Below are positions 1 through 11,834 of a DNA stretch of 64,000 nt, in pieces. Position 1 is the first letter of the stretch. Every line of letters starts with the position of its first letter. The notes beneath the pieces were generated by a model, which worked only from the letters and a program-made list of their open reading frames with translations, had not been told where the DNA came from and made no database searches. The DNA comes from Isoetes taiwanensis (lineage: Eukaryota > Streptophyta > Lycopodiopsida > Isoetales > Isoetaceae), in the NCBI GenBank assembly GCA_021234155.1, contig JAJEKV010000021.1, positions 13,269,760-13,333,759 on the forward strand, in the 5' to 3' direction. Made by a program: the position numbers and the translations under genes.

Positions 1-326
1 CGACGTCCAACATCTTATAGCTGGTCTATAGTAGATGACAACAATTAAGAGCAATTTCCAATTAAGAGTAATTTGCAGTATTGAAAAGGTGACAAAATAC
101 TTACTGACACCTCGGCTACCTCGGCTATGGAAGTCTGAGGACACTATTACCTCTTGCTTGTTTGCCGCTAGAAAGTTTAGGAGTCTTAATGCTCTGTTCA
201 CAAACAATGCTTTTTACATACCAATCTTAGCCCTGGAAAGCATAAAAAGTTTCAGACGAATCCAATGAAGCAAAAGGTTTACATTGTCATATAGTTGACT
301 GCATAATCTATAAGAATTAAATAATG
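1..326. other. Unassigned sequence
   Basis: AT-rich sequence with no convincing coding frame, RNA gene or repeat. It borders the first unit of the tandem duplication that follows. Confidence 0.5.
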
Positions 327-1533
327 AAACATGAAAGAATTCGGAAGCATGAAATTTAAATTTACCTTCCATGAAAGTAAAAAGAGCCAAAATACTTTCT
401 GGATACTTGAGGCAGCTCAAGTTGCCACATGTTCCAACTTTCATTCAGCTGCTAATGAGTTGCAAAAGCTATAAATTAAGCACAACTTCTTCTAGAATGT
501 GCAGAATTATTGAATTAAGAAATAGAATGAGAAAGAAAATGAGGTGAGTTGCATGCAGGCAAAAACCAAAATACCTTTGCTTGGATATCGTGACAAACCG
601 TGTTATGCTCTGAACTTACCAAAAGCCGATTCTGTATAATGTTAGCTTGAGATGATATCAGTCTTCAACATTTCCAACAGGACCAAGCCACCATTTGGAG
701 CAATGCGGACTTCTTCGATCCCAAACAAAAGTGACGATCATTTGGTAAAAAACTATGCAAAGATAACCTTTCCTTCTTGTGCCTTGATTCGGATCATGTG
801 CCATAGCCTCTACCAGCAGGAAAGCAAATCGGCAAGGCGCTGGCTGCCGAATCCCTTAGCCATCAAATCCCTATCTTAGCTTCTTCCACAGAGACCGAGC
901 TCATGCGAGCTCAAACTTGCGAGAGCCTTCCGAAACTAAGTGATTAGGGATAGGTCTCAGAAAATATGAAAGAATTTGAAAGCATGAAATTTAAATTTAC
1001 CTTCCATGAAAGTAAGAAGAGCCAAAATACTTTCTGGAGACAACAATACTTGACGCAGCTCAAGTTGCCACATATTCCAACTTTCATTCAGCTGCTAAGG
1101 AGCTGCAAAAACTATAAGCACAACTTCTTCTAGAATGTGCAGAATCGTTGAATTTATAAGAATCAGAATGAGAAAGAGAATGATGCGAGTTGCATGCAGG
1201 CAAAACCCAAAATATCTTTGCTTGGATATCGTGACAAACTGTGTCATGCTCTGAACTGCAGAAATGAGTCTACCAAAAATCGATTCTGTATAATGTTAGC
1301 CTCAGATAATATCAGTCTTCAATATTTCCAACAGAACCACGCTACTACTTGGAGCAATGCGGGGCTCTTTGATCCCAAATAAAAGTGAAGATCATTTGGT
1401 AAGAAACCGTGCAAAGATAGCCTTTCCTTAGCCATCAAATCCCAATCTTAGCTTCTTCCACAGAGACCGAGGTCATGCGAGCTCAAAGTTGCGGGAGCAT
1501 TCCAGAACTCAGTGATTAGGGATAGGTCTTAGA
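327..1533. repeat. Large tandem duplication, unit about 634 bp
   Basis: The stretch 327-960 is repeated as 961-1533. Matching landmarks are the start (ATGAAAGAATT/ATGAAAGAATTT), the block AAATTTAAATTTACCTTCC, the segment TTGCATGCAGGCAAAA, and the end (GTGATTAGGGATAGGTCT). The second unit lacks about 75 bp that unit 1 carries around 777-855 and has small indels, so the duplication is not very recent. No coding frame is conserved between the units. It looks like noncoding or intronic sequence duplicated once. Confidence 0.85.
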
Positions 1534-3969
1534 GAAATTTTCGCATGTATAAAGTCATGGATCTAAGATTCGAAGCAGTTCCAGTAGATAGAAGGTGCTG
1601 CTGAAGAATTACAGGTACGTCGAAGATGCTGCATAGGAAGCAAACCTAAACATTAAATGTTATTAATTCCATATGTTTATGTTTATATGAAGAGACTGAT
1701 GAAATATTCAGTGCACGATCTAGCCATCTACTCGTCGTTCGGCCAACAACATTGTGCACGGTCCTCTTATTCCATAGCAATGACCATATTAAGCAACAAA
1801 GCAGAGCAGCACCCGAACCCTAATACGTCCAAACCCCTTTTTTTTTTTGCTTTTTGAGCTAAAAAAGGCTTTTAACGTGGCATCATCTGCACCGTTGGGT
1901 AGATCAATCCGTACCGTTCAAATTAGGGCGTGGTCTATTATTAGGGCATGGTCTATTGCGCTAAAACATTGTAACATAAGAAGATATGCAAATATACCTC
2001 CAAAATGGTCCACGAAATTTAAAACAATTAAAGATGCCATCAAATTCTACCCTAAACCCTAATGCTACGATGGAGCAGCCAAGGGCTCTTCCGATGGTGG
2101 AGCTCCAATCTCCGAAGTACTCTCAGTCGAGCGTTTGCCACACTTCTTCAATGCCTTCAAAATTGCTATTTGGTTTAAGTTGCGCATGCTATTCTGCATT
2201 TTTCTTTAACTGCTGAGTTTGCTTCCGCCAGATCTTTGGCTGTGGGTATGAACTCCAATCAGGTTAAGAAATAGTGCTCTTTTATCTTATGTCCGATTGA
2301 GCAAAAAACATGTTTCTTTCTTACTATTTTACGGTAGCATGCAGGAGAACTGACTTCTACCTATTTTATTTCTATTTTGCTAACAATAGAGCAGGTTTTG
2401 CCCAACTCGATCCTCTATTTCGAGCAATGGCTATGGCATACTGAGTTTTCTTCTGGTTTGTGATTTGTGTTAAGTGCTTATTGGTCTTTTGTTTTTGAAG
2501 CTCTGTGTGGTATTGCAGCCTAAATTTATTTTGCAGATGCCGAAATATACTTTGCTACCTGACAAGTACTTTGGTAATCATAGAATGAAATTTATTTCTC
2601 TAGAAAACTATATTTTTGCTTTATTATGCATTTTCAAATGTTGTCATGCTACCAACTTAGTTTCTTCTGTCTTGAAAAGCTCATCAGCATTTTTGCTCGC
2701 TTCTTGCAGAGTTTTTGATGTTTCTTGATTTTTTTTTTTTTTTTTTTGAGTTGTTATTAGCATAAAAATTTCAAACTTATATACTTGTTGTTCTTTTTGC
2801 AGGAATATATGTCAATTCCCTCTATTTGCATTTTAGCACTGCTCAATTTTATTCGAAATTTGGCTTCTGAACTGCCCCCTAACTGTGTTTGATTTGGTTC
2901 ATCGTAAAACATTGGTAAAATTGTGGGTTCAACTCCCACATGTTCACATTTTCATTGCACATTTCCACTCCAGTCACAAAAGTTCCCTACCGCAACATCA
3001 CTTAACCTGACACATGAAGCACTATTAAACATCTTATAATAAAAATCAGGTTGTTAAATTGTACTCGTTAATTGCTGGTGCAAAAACAAGTCATAAAAGC
3101 ATATCTAAACCAACTATATTTACCACATTGTAGTATCATAGTAATTATCTGTATCATCATGTTTGAGTACCATGTCAAAAAATAATACTTGCTTATCACG
3201 TCATGGAATTGTGTTGATGAACCATAGTGTATAACTAGACATAGTTTGTAAATTTTTTGGCCCACAAACGCGTATTGATTTTAAGATTTGGTTTTTCACT
3301 AATAAATCAACATCAAAAAGTCATGCTCATTCAATTTTGGAGGCCTTATGCGTCAGGCACCCATTTGCTATGGCCGTACGCCTTGTGTTCTTGAGCGTAT
3401 CCTATGACGTTTAATCTTTTATCAAGAGTTTGGTCATTCATCATAAATGCCAATCTATACAATTGGACATCTTACTACCAATACATCAAGTTAATGATTT
3501 GTATGGTCTTTGCATTTAATCAATGGATCAGATATTCAACTATGAAATTGCCCACCTTCTACAGACTTTCAAAATGTTGCATTATCTTGATAAGGATATA
3601 TCAAAGCCCATCTTGAGACACGTCTCTACAACATCGCCTTAATTGCGTATGACTTCTATTTTGATGAAGAAGACTCGTTCTTTGCGAGAAGATTTTTTCA
3701 AGCCTGTAATGCAAAGTACAAGTCGTGCACACAATTTAGCTAATGAACAACTAGATAGAATTAATGATGTTTTAAGATGATGATAAGGGGAGCTACATAG
3801 ATTCAATGATGGGATCTGCATGGGTGGACGGGGCATGTCCATATATCGGGATAAACCACGTCAAGGTAAGTGGATGAACCTTCCGTCATTTTCTTGAATC
3901 ATTCTTTTGCAGAATGACAAATCGCCTCAAGGAAACCTACAGAATCCGGTCAAGCTTACCTTGACGTAG
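1534..3969. other. Long stretch without a supported gene
   Basis: No coding region is supported here. It holds a short duplicated motif (TAGGGCGTGGTCTATT at 1924 and TAGGGCATGGTCTATT at 1942) and a run of 19 T at 2729-2747. A short open frame starting near 2070 could be a first exon, but nothing downstream continues it. A tRNA-like fragment at 2889-2942 is listed separately. Confidence 0.4.
2889..2942 (+). repeat. tRNA-like or SINE-head fragment
   Basis: An A-box-like TGGTTCATCG near 2897 is followed by a B-box GGGTTCAACTCCC inside a perfect TGTGGG/CCCACA stem. The antisense strand reads GVEPTI, a peptide typical of translations across tRNA T-arms. There is no acceptor stem or credible anticodon arm, so this is not a functional tRNA. 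It is probably a decayed SINE or tRNA-derived piece. Confidence 0.35.
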
Positions 3970-4095
3970 TGCAATGGAAAGGGGTCAGGCATTCTTGCCT
4001 GACCCGTGACGTGCAGAATCCGGGCGCCAGTCCCGGGTTCTGTTCTACGGTTCAGGCATGGGCTGCCAAGAATGCCTTCCCCCTTTCCATTCCAA
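3970..4095. repeat. Long imperfect hairpin
   Basis: The left arm AATGGAAAGGGG-TCAGGCATTCTTG (from 3973) pairs with the right arm CAAGAATGCC-TTCCCCCTTTCCATT (4067-4092). Outside the best stretch the match continues towards the centre (CCGGG with CCCGG, and TGACCCGTGACG with CGGTTCA). A second, smaller perfect hairpin GGTCAGGC/GCCTGACC sits inside the left arm. It lies about 90 bp upstream of the start codon at 4184. It could be a foldback element, a MITE remnant or a hairpin RNA precursor. I recognise no known miRNA in it. Confidence 0.6.
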
Positions 4096-4183
4096 ATAGG
4101 CTTACGTAGAATATGCGTTTTTACAATGAATCAGAAGAATAAATCAGAGAGGGCGGAGCAGGAGAGAGCAGAGCAGCAGGACT

Positions 4184-5073
4184 ATGGCTATGGAGCTTCT
4201 CGTCGCCGTAGCAATGGCCATTTCCATGGTTTCCGTTCATGGACATTCTCCTTCGGTTTCCCAGTTTGAGGACTTCGCCAAAAGGTTCGAATCTTAAATC
4301 GATCTTTCGAAAATTCTGAACAGGAAACCGTGTTCTTGTGCAGTTCTGTTTCTGTATATAGGAAAGCCCACTAAATGGGCTTCCCTATAACGTGGAGGAG
4401 AGTTAGGTGATGTTCTGCGCGCCACGTGTCAACAGTCTATTGGCTGGAGCAGAGAATTTCCACAAAAAGATTGAACATTTTGTTAGTGTACTTTCTGGAA
4501 ATGAAAGTGTGCCAAAAAATGGCCACGTGGCGGGATACGGTTGGACGAGGGGGCAGAACAACACCTAACTGTTCTTTACGTTTATGAAAAGCTCTAACTC
4601 AGCTCCAATTATACAGGTATAGCGAAGAGGAGCTTAGATCCGGCTTTGCCCTCCTCAAACAAAGTCTGGAGGAAACAAATAATAAAAATCTTCCATCCAT
4701 CACTCGTTGGGCTACTGAGCCTTATAATACATATTTCAAGGTGCCTTGACATGGCAGAAAATTAGGACTCGGATCCGCAGCAAAAGGGGCCGGAAAAGAG
4801 GCCGGAGCAGAAGCTGTTAATGACACGTGGAATGCCTATAAGTTACCAGTATCCATCATCATAGCAGTTATCCTCGTCATTTGCATTTTATGTTGTGTTT
4901 GTTCTATTTGCAAAGGTATATCTCATATAATTGTCATTAGGATATGTTTTGTTCCTATTACACATATTCTCAACATACAGTAACTGAATGTAGATAATAA
5001 GAAGAAGACGTCGAAGCCACCAGAAGATCAGATTGGTCTAAAAGCTAATGATGGCAATGCGACTCTGTCATAA
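4184..5073 (+). CDS. Three-exon gene: secreted/membrane protein with I29-like segment; one in-frame stop
   Basis: Exon 1 (4184-4284) begins MAMELLVAVAMAISMVSVHG, a clear signal peptide. Exon 2 (4617-4915) continues with FAKRYSEEELRSGFALLKQS, which resembles the start of the I29 propeptide of papain-like cysteine proteases. A Gly/Ala-rich linker follows, then a hydrophobic helix (SIIIAVILVICILCC at about 4848-4892) and Cys residues. Exon 3 (4994-5073) gives a charged tail with KKKTSK ending in a TAA. Junctions are AG|GTTCGA/TACAG|G and AAAG|GTATAT/TGTAG|A, and the frame is kept across both. A possible 3'UTR intron starts GTAAG at 5076. One TGA at 4747-4749 splits the frame. If it is real, the product is a 77-residue secreted peptide. 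Without it the product would be about 158 residues with one membrane span. No catalytic protease domain follows. The gene structure is seen directly; the I29 relation is a weak resemblance. Confidence 0.6.
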
Positions 5074-5524
5074 TGGTAAGAAACTTTTTTGCTCTGTATA
5101 TGTTCATATTTATTATTATATGCATTCTCAACAAAACAAATTTTGTTATGCACAGCATGTTACAACATTACAAGGAATCTGGTGAAACAAGACGAACCTC
5201 GTATACCAAATAGAAGAGAACTTTCGAGTATACTAGGTTTGTTATATGTCAACCGTGTGTAGTTCGCATGGTTTGGGGTTTTTTATTTGGGATCTCAGTT
5301 TGAGGCTAGCTAGAGTTAACAGAATAGATTATTGTACTACATTGACACTTTATTAATTTAATGTCAAACAAAATTAATTTGGCAGCCTTGTGCCATGCTT
5401 ATTATTGTCAAAGGTTTGAGGCGACGGTTCTTTAATCTTGAGGGTTCTTTAATCTTGATAGTAATACGCTAGCTGTTCTGGGAGATAGATATTTTTTTGT
5501 TAAAAAAAATAAAAAATACATTCA

Positions 5525-6140
5525 CAACACCATAATGCCCTCTTCTAGACGGAACCAAAACCATGTCTACAATAATAACCTTGCCATTCTCCAGCAAAGC
5601 TCTATAGCATTTTCTCACAATCTGATAGCATTTTTCATCGTCTCAATCATGCAATATGCTCTGTAACAGACAATAAATCAGTGCATATAATATGAGAATT
5701 TTACTCATGTTAATATTAAGTTACCTAGCTTAATGAATATGGCGTCTGCAAAAGGAATGGTTTCAAACGTGTCTCCATCCATAATCGTCACATCTGTAGG
5801 AACAAAAATTAGTCTAGAATAGACACTTATAATTTTCAAAATTCAAAGTTTTATAGAATAGGACCTTCGGCCTTTCGATTTGCCACAGAGATGACATGTA
5901 GCAGATCAAAGCAAATAACTTGAATATCAGGATAAGTCTACACTTTTGAAGCCTGAACACCAATGTTTCCACCTACATCAATAAGCACTTTGATATTCTT
6001 AAAACCATCATAATTTTGCAAAATAGTGCCCATGGTAAACATGATAATTTCTGCCATAGCCAACTTGAAATGGTGTGGTTCTTCTTGGCCAAGAACTTTG
6101 TTACCAATGTTTACCCAAGCATTCAAGAAGGTATGCTCTG
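5525..6140 (-). pseudogene. Caffeate-type O-methyltransferase pseudogene
   Basis: Three exon remnants read in order on the minus strand. About 6140-5860 gives a helical segment and the SAM-binding core LIDVGGNIG, then TYPDIQVICFDLLHVI after a stop (V-TAG-T). About 5793-5735 gives VTIMDGDTFETIPFADAIF between a TTCCTACAG acceptor and a GTAACT donor. About 5665-5525 gives ILHD-stop-DDEKC then ALLENGKVIIVDMVLVPS. These match plant class II O-methyltransferases (DVGGG, GGDMF, HDWSDE, GKVIIVD), which methylate phenolic hydroxyls with S-adenosylmethionine. The Trp of the catalytic HDW motif is a TGA stop. The N-terminal dimerisation part and the C-terminus are missing. Confidence 0.85.
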
Positions 6141-6462
6141 TAACAACCCATATGCTTCACCAGTCAAGGCTCAGGCCTTCTGGCAGCTAAAGAAGCACCT
6201 GCACTAGCCACTCCACTCAAAAACATGGTCGGTGTGCCCTCATCTGCCCTGCTATCAGTTCCTGCCTTTTCAATGAAAAGGGGTTTCGTTTCTGGCTCTT
6301 CGACCAGTCTTGCCCAATCTCATCCTAGCCATTAAATTTCATTTAAATCGAAAGAACTTTTTCTCTAGCTTAAAAAACCCAGTCCCAAAAAATTATTTTT
6401 GATTAAACGCTTTTTTTCCAACAATGTTTTTTATAAAAAGCATTTGCCAACGTAATTTATTT

Positions 6463-6518
6463 GAGTCCCATAGCCAATTGGTCTCTTTGAACAATAAAAA
6501 TACATTCTATACTATTCT
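6463..6518 (+). mobile_element. LINE 3'-tail fragment
   Basis: CCCATAGCCAATTGGTCTC followed by ACAATAAAAATACATTCTATA matches the last about 50 bp of the LINE ending at 21547 (CCCATAGGCCGATTGGTCTC, GACGATAAAAACAATTCTA). No LINE coding sequence precedes it, so this is a severely 5'-truncated insertion. Confidence 0.65.
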
Positions 6519-6670
6519 TTTTCGGTTGCCCCTAGAGGGGCAATTCCTTGCTCATGTGGGTTTTTGGCATGTTTCTAGTATATGCCAGCATATGTCTAGA
6601 ATATGCCAAAAACTGCTCCAAACTTGTTGTAAGCTGTAAATTGTCGGTCGCCCTTGTTGCTGGGCAGGTG
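6519..6670 (+). repeat. Dispersed repeat, copy 1
   Basis: Starts TTCGGTTGCCCCTAGAGGGG and ends near AAATTGTCGGTCGC. It is alignable with 16213-16376 over most of its length: GTTGCCCCT, CATGTGGGT, TATGCCAG/TATGCTAG, ACTGCTCCAA and AAATTGTCG recur in the same order. No coding content. The stretch 6671-7202 after it holds overlapping open frames on both strands but nothing I can identify. Confidence 0.6.
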
Positions 6671-7202
6671 CTGTGCAAACAGGCTAACCGGAAGAAGGAT
6701 GCATGGAAGCCATCGCCAAGGTAAGCCTGTCTTTTTCCTTCTTTTTTTTTTCTTGCTAGATCTCATTCCGGGATGCCTAGGAATGATTATACTGTTAGGT
6801 TGTATAACCTTTCTCCACCTACAACAAATGAGTCTTCTGCTTCCGTTGGTGTTATGCTTGAGGAGCCCGTGGTCGCATTTCAAGGGAAAAATGTATTTCA
6901 AGATGTTGATCATAAATGGCATTCTAGCATTTTTTGTTACCAAAGGATCCTGGGCCGAGTGCTTGCATGTGATTTTGCATCGAATAGGTTAGGACAGATG
7001 AGATTGAAGAGCATTTGTGGATTATCCAGCTCAGGCCCTAGAAATTCCTTTGTTACATCCATATGCAGCTGGGCATGCATTTTGGCTAAAGCATAGAATG
7101 AGCTGCGTTGTTGTGGGAAGCACAGCGAGCTTGATAAATCTTGCAATTCCATATCAGTTAGTATTACAAGCATAATGGTGTAGAAATACCATTTCAACAT
7201 TA

Positions 7203-7440
7203 TGGATGCTCTGGGCGTTTGGTCTAGTGGTAACACACTAGTTCCTTAGCAATGTGGTCTCGAGTTCGAGACCGCCCAGAATCGCACTCGGTACTGTTGG
7301 GGGTCAAATCCTAACAGACGCAATGTAAGGTGGTTGGGGGCAGGGCCCAACCGAGCAATGTAGTGTGGTGTGTGGTCACATGTCCAGTTGGATGCTGCCT
7401 AGTGGCGTGACGTTAAAATACTATCTATCTATCTATCTCA
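7203..7440 (+). mobile_element. tRNA-derived SINE with (CTAT)n tail
   Basis: The head has an A box (TGGTCTAGTGG) and a B box (GAGTTCGAGACC) inside a tRNA-like acceptor stem TCTGGGCG/CGCCCAGA. GGGCGTTTGGTCTAGTGGTA is close to the 5' half of plant tRNA-Pro. A body with GCAATGTAAGGTGG and CAGGGCCCAACC follows, then the tail GTGGCGTGACGTTAAAATA and (CTAT)n. The body and tail match the SINE at 54856-55052. The tail also resembles the 3' end of the LINE at 8036, suggesting LINE-driven mobilisation. Confidence 0.8.
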
Positions 7441-8000
7441 ACTCTACGTGTATAGCATTTCTGGTGTTGTTTTAAATTGCAATTTAGGTTTGTACAAATC
7501 TAAAAAGAATAACCGCTTACACAGGCCCAGCGTAGCAAGAACTGGGGAACCAGAATATTTTGAACATGGCATATATGCCATATTTGCAGGCACTAATGAT
7601 TATCGATTTGCTCTGTTAAATATAAATCTCAACCTAAGCGAAGTCCAGCTCCATCTTGTGCTATTGAAAATAATACGGCTACTATCATGGTAATGCATAC
7701 TTTCACAATCTATTGCTTTATTCTCTTTTCTTTGTTACATTCTTGGACCACATTTTTCTGATTTATAAAATCCGCAACACTAGAGGATCGTGGTCTAATT
7801 AGAAAGTCTATAATAACACACGCCTTTAGTTTTGCGCGACAACGCTGGGCACGCGTTTACGAGTATAAACTAAAATATTATTTGTTTTAGTTGCCATTCA
7901 ATTGAAGGGTGACATTTGTGAGAGCCTTTCAAGTTGAATGGCATTTCTTTGACATTGTCATTCATTTGCATGGCCAAAAATAAAACGACTATTTTTTAAA
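7441..8000. other. Unassigned sequence
   Basis: No supported gene. A short plus-strand open frame (7448-7693) has no recognisable domain. AT-rich sequence separates the SINE from the next LINE. Confidence 0.4.
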
Positions 8001-8033
8001 GGAAGGAAGGAAGGAAGGAAGGAAGGAAGGAAG
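8001..8033. repeat. (GGAA)n microsatellite at LINE 3' end
   Basis: Eight GGAA units. On the minus strand this is a (TTCC)n tract directly after the LINE sequence GTGGACGTTAAAATAAAC, so it is the simple-repeat tail of that LINE rather than an independent microsatellite. Confidence 0.8.
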
Positions 8034-8199
8034 TTTATTTTAACGTCCACGGAGGCCAGAGGCCTATGAGACGGTACATGCAGAGAACAGGCAAAAAGCC
8101 AAAAACCCCAACACCAAAAACAAACAATGTAACTGTACAGTAGATCCCTACTACCGGGATGAAAAAAACCCCACTTGGGAGGAAAAACCCTAACAGTAG

Positions 8200-11100
8200 G
8201 CTCTCAAATACCGTGCCCCCAGAAGAGCAAGTCCGACGGGCCGAAATCTGCGGGGATGTAAGCTCCCGGTCGGCTACCATAGGTGATGCGAGTGGCGATG
8301 TAGCGGTGTGTGAGCATCTAAGGTCGGTGTGCCTTCGCCGGACGTGGGCATATCTGCCGGGCACCATTTGGAGGGCATGGTGCTCATCCTCTATCGTGCA
8401 TCTCACAACACCGACATATCCTCTCCTCCACGGGGATCCGTGGCCGCCATTCACCCCCAATGACTGTTTCAATGCGAGGTAATGGAAACCCGTCCTTATG
8501 GCAGCAATAGCTCTCCGTTTCTTCACGGAGATGTGTGCTCTCTTGGCACCGATGGGATCCATGCTCAAGGCAGGATTAACGAGGGTGATAGTGCTGTCTT
8601 GGGCTTTGCAAGAGTAGAGGCATCCCACGAGTGGCAGCATAGCCCGCATCCAATTGCCCATTCTGCGCGATCGAGAATGCGCCGGTGCCACCATCATTTG
8701 GTAATCCATAGACCACCGCCTAAACCATCCCTTACGATTGCTTTCTCGTGCCATACCCTCTTCAGCCCATTTGGGGCCCCTGCGTTAACAACACGGCTTT
8801 GTGGAGGCAAGCTGGCGATGCTCATCCATCCCATCCACCTTATGGAAACAAGTAAGATGTCTCAGCAAGATAGCGTATCGTCAGTAAAGGCGTAAACCCG
8901 TCTCATACAACAAAATCGTCACGATGCGGTGTCCTTCACTCCCAAGCTATATGTCAAGAAAGCTTTACGCACCCTTTCCAACCTATCCCACGTATTTTTG
9001 CTAACTGGCTTTGGGCCCCAAACCTCCACCCCATATAGCAGCACCGGCCGACCAAAGCCCTAAACAAGTGTGCTCTCCTCGCCCGATCCACAAAGATCTA
9101 TCCAGGCAACACGCGTTTTGCCGCGCATATAGAGCCTTCCAGCCCAAGACCGACTCTCCTCTCCACACACTCATCCCACAGCATGTTAGTAGTGAAATCA
9201 ATTCCCAGATACTTGAAGCTCCGCACCATCTCCACTTCCTGTCCCCTGTAATATAACTCCGGGATAGGGTGTTGCGAGGACAGGATCGCGAGAAGCTTAG
9301 TTTTGTGCAAGTTCACTTTGTCATTCCCGTTTGCTCCACGGAACCCCGAGGGCATCCAAATGCCGCTGCATACCGCTGGGCCGTATGGGCTAGCAAACCT
9401 ACATCATCCGATATAGTGGCGGCTCCGCGAGGTCGTGATCGGATAATTGCACCCCGGCTCCCCATGGTGCTGCATCCACGTCTCCAAGCTATCAATGTAC
9501 AACCCAAAAGCGTTGGAGACAACGGGCAGCCCCGCTTAACTCCCATAGTGCTAGCTACCGCCCGATCTTCATAAGGCGGTCAAAGCATAAATCCCATCAT
9601 AAAGGCTGGTGCACCACATTACGCAACTCTGTGGAAACTCTCGCAATTCTTGCAACCTGCGCCACAACATGTCTGGGGGACGGTATCATATGCGGTCTTA
9701 AAATCTACAAAGCGGCAATACAAGTCATGCCAAGATTGCGGCTTGCCTCCATCAACACTCTCAAAGTGAAGATATAGTCGGCCGTGGGTGAGGGGGGAAG
9801 CACCGCTTTGGCCAATTGCCCGCACCCCTGTCTCCTCGGCCCACTTAGTGAGTTTCTTCTCCACCACCCCCGCCGGGAGCTTTGCAAACAACGAGCTTAC
9901 CATAATCATCCGGTAATTCGCCCGGCTCATCAGATATTACCGGCTTTATGAGCGGGAACAACCTTACTAACCATCCACTCGGGGAGCCCCTGCAGCCCGA
10001 GCACGGTTAATGATCACCGTCGGGGCCCTACCCGCAGATGGGCCACCCCATTTCAACGGCTTCGACACGCGGCCCACGGAAATCCTTTGCCTTGCCATTA
10101 GCCCGGATGCACGAGACCTGGCGGACATCCTCCGCGTGAGCTGCAGCACCTCTCCTACCGATCAGGGACCACGGCATTAGCTCACGGGGGTCATATAACT
10201 CCCACATAGCGGTGCATCCATTGCTCCACACTTACATTACCAGCCACGGGGCTTCGGTATAACACCTTCGCATAAAAAGCTTTTGGCTCTGCCATGAGCA
10301 TGTCAAATAGGCGTTCCTGGGTTTCTGCCATGTATCTCCCCTTCTTGGCTTTTAAGAAGAGCTTATAGTCTTGCAGGGCCTGTGGCCGCAATTGTGGATC
10401 TATGACCAAAGCGCGGTGGCTCTTTAGAGCCTTGCAATCAACATCAAACCACGGGTTCTCGGGGAAAATGCCGCGGTGTCCCTCCTTGGAGGGCCCTTCC
10501 TTTACAAAGGAAGCACCCGGCCCGGTTGCAAGCGGCGCCCTCACCCGACCATGCACACTGCCTTGCGATTGTGTAGAAGCTATCAAACCCCAGTAACTCC
10601 CGCACAACCACGACTTCATCTTGTCCCTGCTTCTGATAGCGTGGGATATATGGTAATCCTCCACGCCCCCTTTGCGGTGTCTCCACTATTGAGTGCTCCC
10701 AATTTGATTGTGACATAAAGCGGGTAGTGATCGACAAAAGCCTCCTCATCCCCCGTGCTTGTGCCAATGGAGAAGTGTGTAACCATGTCAAGTGCTACTA
10801 CCGGGAGAAGGTAATCCAACACACTAGCTCCCCATCCGCCTATCACTCCACGCAAGTAACACCCCCGAGTGTGGCCATCGGCGCATACCATTACAAATTA
10901 CCATGTCAAAACACGGCAGAGCTGGACCCGGTTGCCGCCAAATGGTCTAGCCACCATATCACGGGAGTGCCAGGTGTATCTTTGAATAGCGGTATCTCTC
11001 TGCCAAAGCGGATCAGCATTAGCGTCACCTTGGAAGGTCACCCGCGAACCAAGCAAGCTGGCCGTCACGAGCATTGAAATCTCCTAGCAAAAACACCTCC

Positions 11101-11530
11101 CCTGGCTGTCTATAGCGGTCTATGTCATCATCATACAGTTCCCTATCGGCATCACGGACATCACGTTATGCGCATCATGTACACGGTAGAACTTACGACT
11201 GCATGGGGAATGTAGCGACTAGCAAGAAACAATGGGACATGACCGGGCTCTAATACCGTTACCCACATGTAGCGGTTAAATGCATCGAACTTACGAAGTG
11301 TGATCTTGCATGCTAAAGGCGTCCCTAAAGTAGCAAGCCACTCCACCGTACCGCGTCGCGCCATCGCCATGGCTCATTAGCAAGTGAGAAATGCCGATAT
11401 CCTCGAATGTCGGCAATCGATGCCCTTCATACTCCCATGTCTCCTGCGGGAAGGCGATGTCCATGTCATCGCGATCCCATTCAAACCCGCGCCCATACGC
11501 CACGGGAAGCCCCTACAATTCGAGGAAACA
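8200..11530 (-). pseudogene. LINE 1 ORF2 (endonuclease-reverse transcriptase), broken
   Basis: The APE-type endonuclease starts NCRGFPW near 11525, continues with ETWEYEGH and the core GEVFLLGDFNARD near 11050. The reverse transcriptase has NYRMIMVSSLFAKLPAGVVE (about 9915), FVDFKTAYDTVP (about 9690) and GVKRGCPLSPTLLG (about 9545). The catalytic YADD is not intact: the aligned place reads ISDDVGLLAH. A C-terminal zinc-knuckle-like region with IEDEHHAL lies near 8400. Frame changes occur about every 100-300 bp, so the copy is dead. Confidence 0.85.
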
Positions 11531-11834
11531 ATGCGAAGACACTTTCCCTATCTTTGAATGCGGTTTGTGGACCCATCGAAAGTGCTCGGGGGGCGGCGTG
11601 GTTGGAATAACTTTCGGGCAGCCTGCTCACGGGACCACGATGGATGTCTTTGCGATTGTGGAAGACCTCAATCCGCCCTCTCCACGGCACGCACGGCGAT
11701 GCCCCCGGACCGCTCTGCCCCTGCGGCCTTGTTGTTTGTTGGGTAAAGTCTTTGCCTCCATGGCGGCGCGAGGAGGCACATATACCTTCATCTTGCCATT
11801 AACCAAACCAGCAGCCCCTCCAGCTTGTCGAATC

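Noticed and set aside
2757-2939. Minus-strand frame starting MGVEPTI
   Set aside because: GVEPT is a known artefact of translating across a tRNA T-arm antisense. The DNA here has a tRNA-like B box.
2889-2942. Functional tRNA gene
   Set aside because: Only A-box and B-box-like motifs and the T-arm are present. No acceptor stem pairing or anticodon arm is visible.
4741-4781. A short intron removing the in-frame TGA of the three-exon gene
   Set aside because: GT...AG candidates give 17- or 40-bp introns, too short, and both shift the frame away from the membrane-span frame.
7203-7280. Functional tRNA-Pro gene
   Set aside because: Acceptor stem and promoter boxes match, but the anticodon arm is degenerate, and the sequence continues into a SINE body with a conserved tail.
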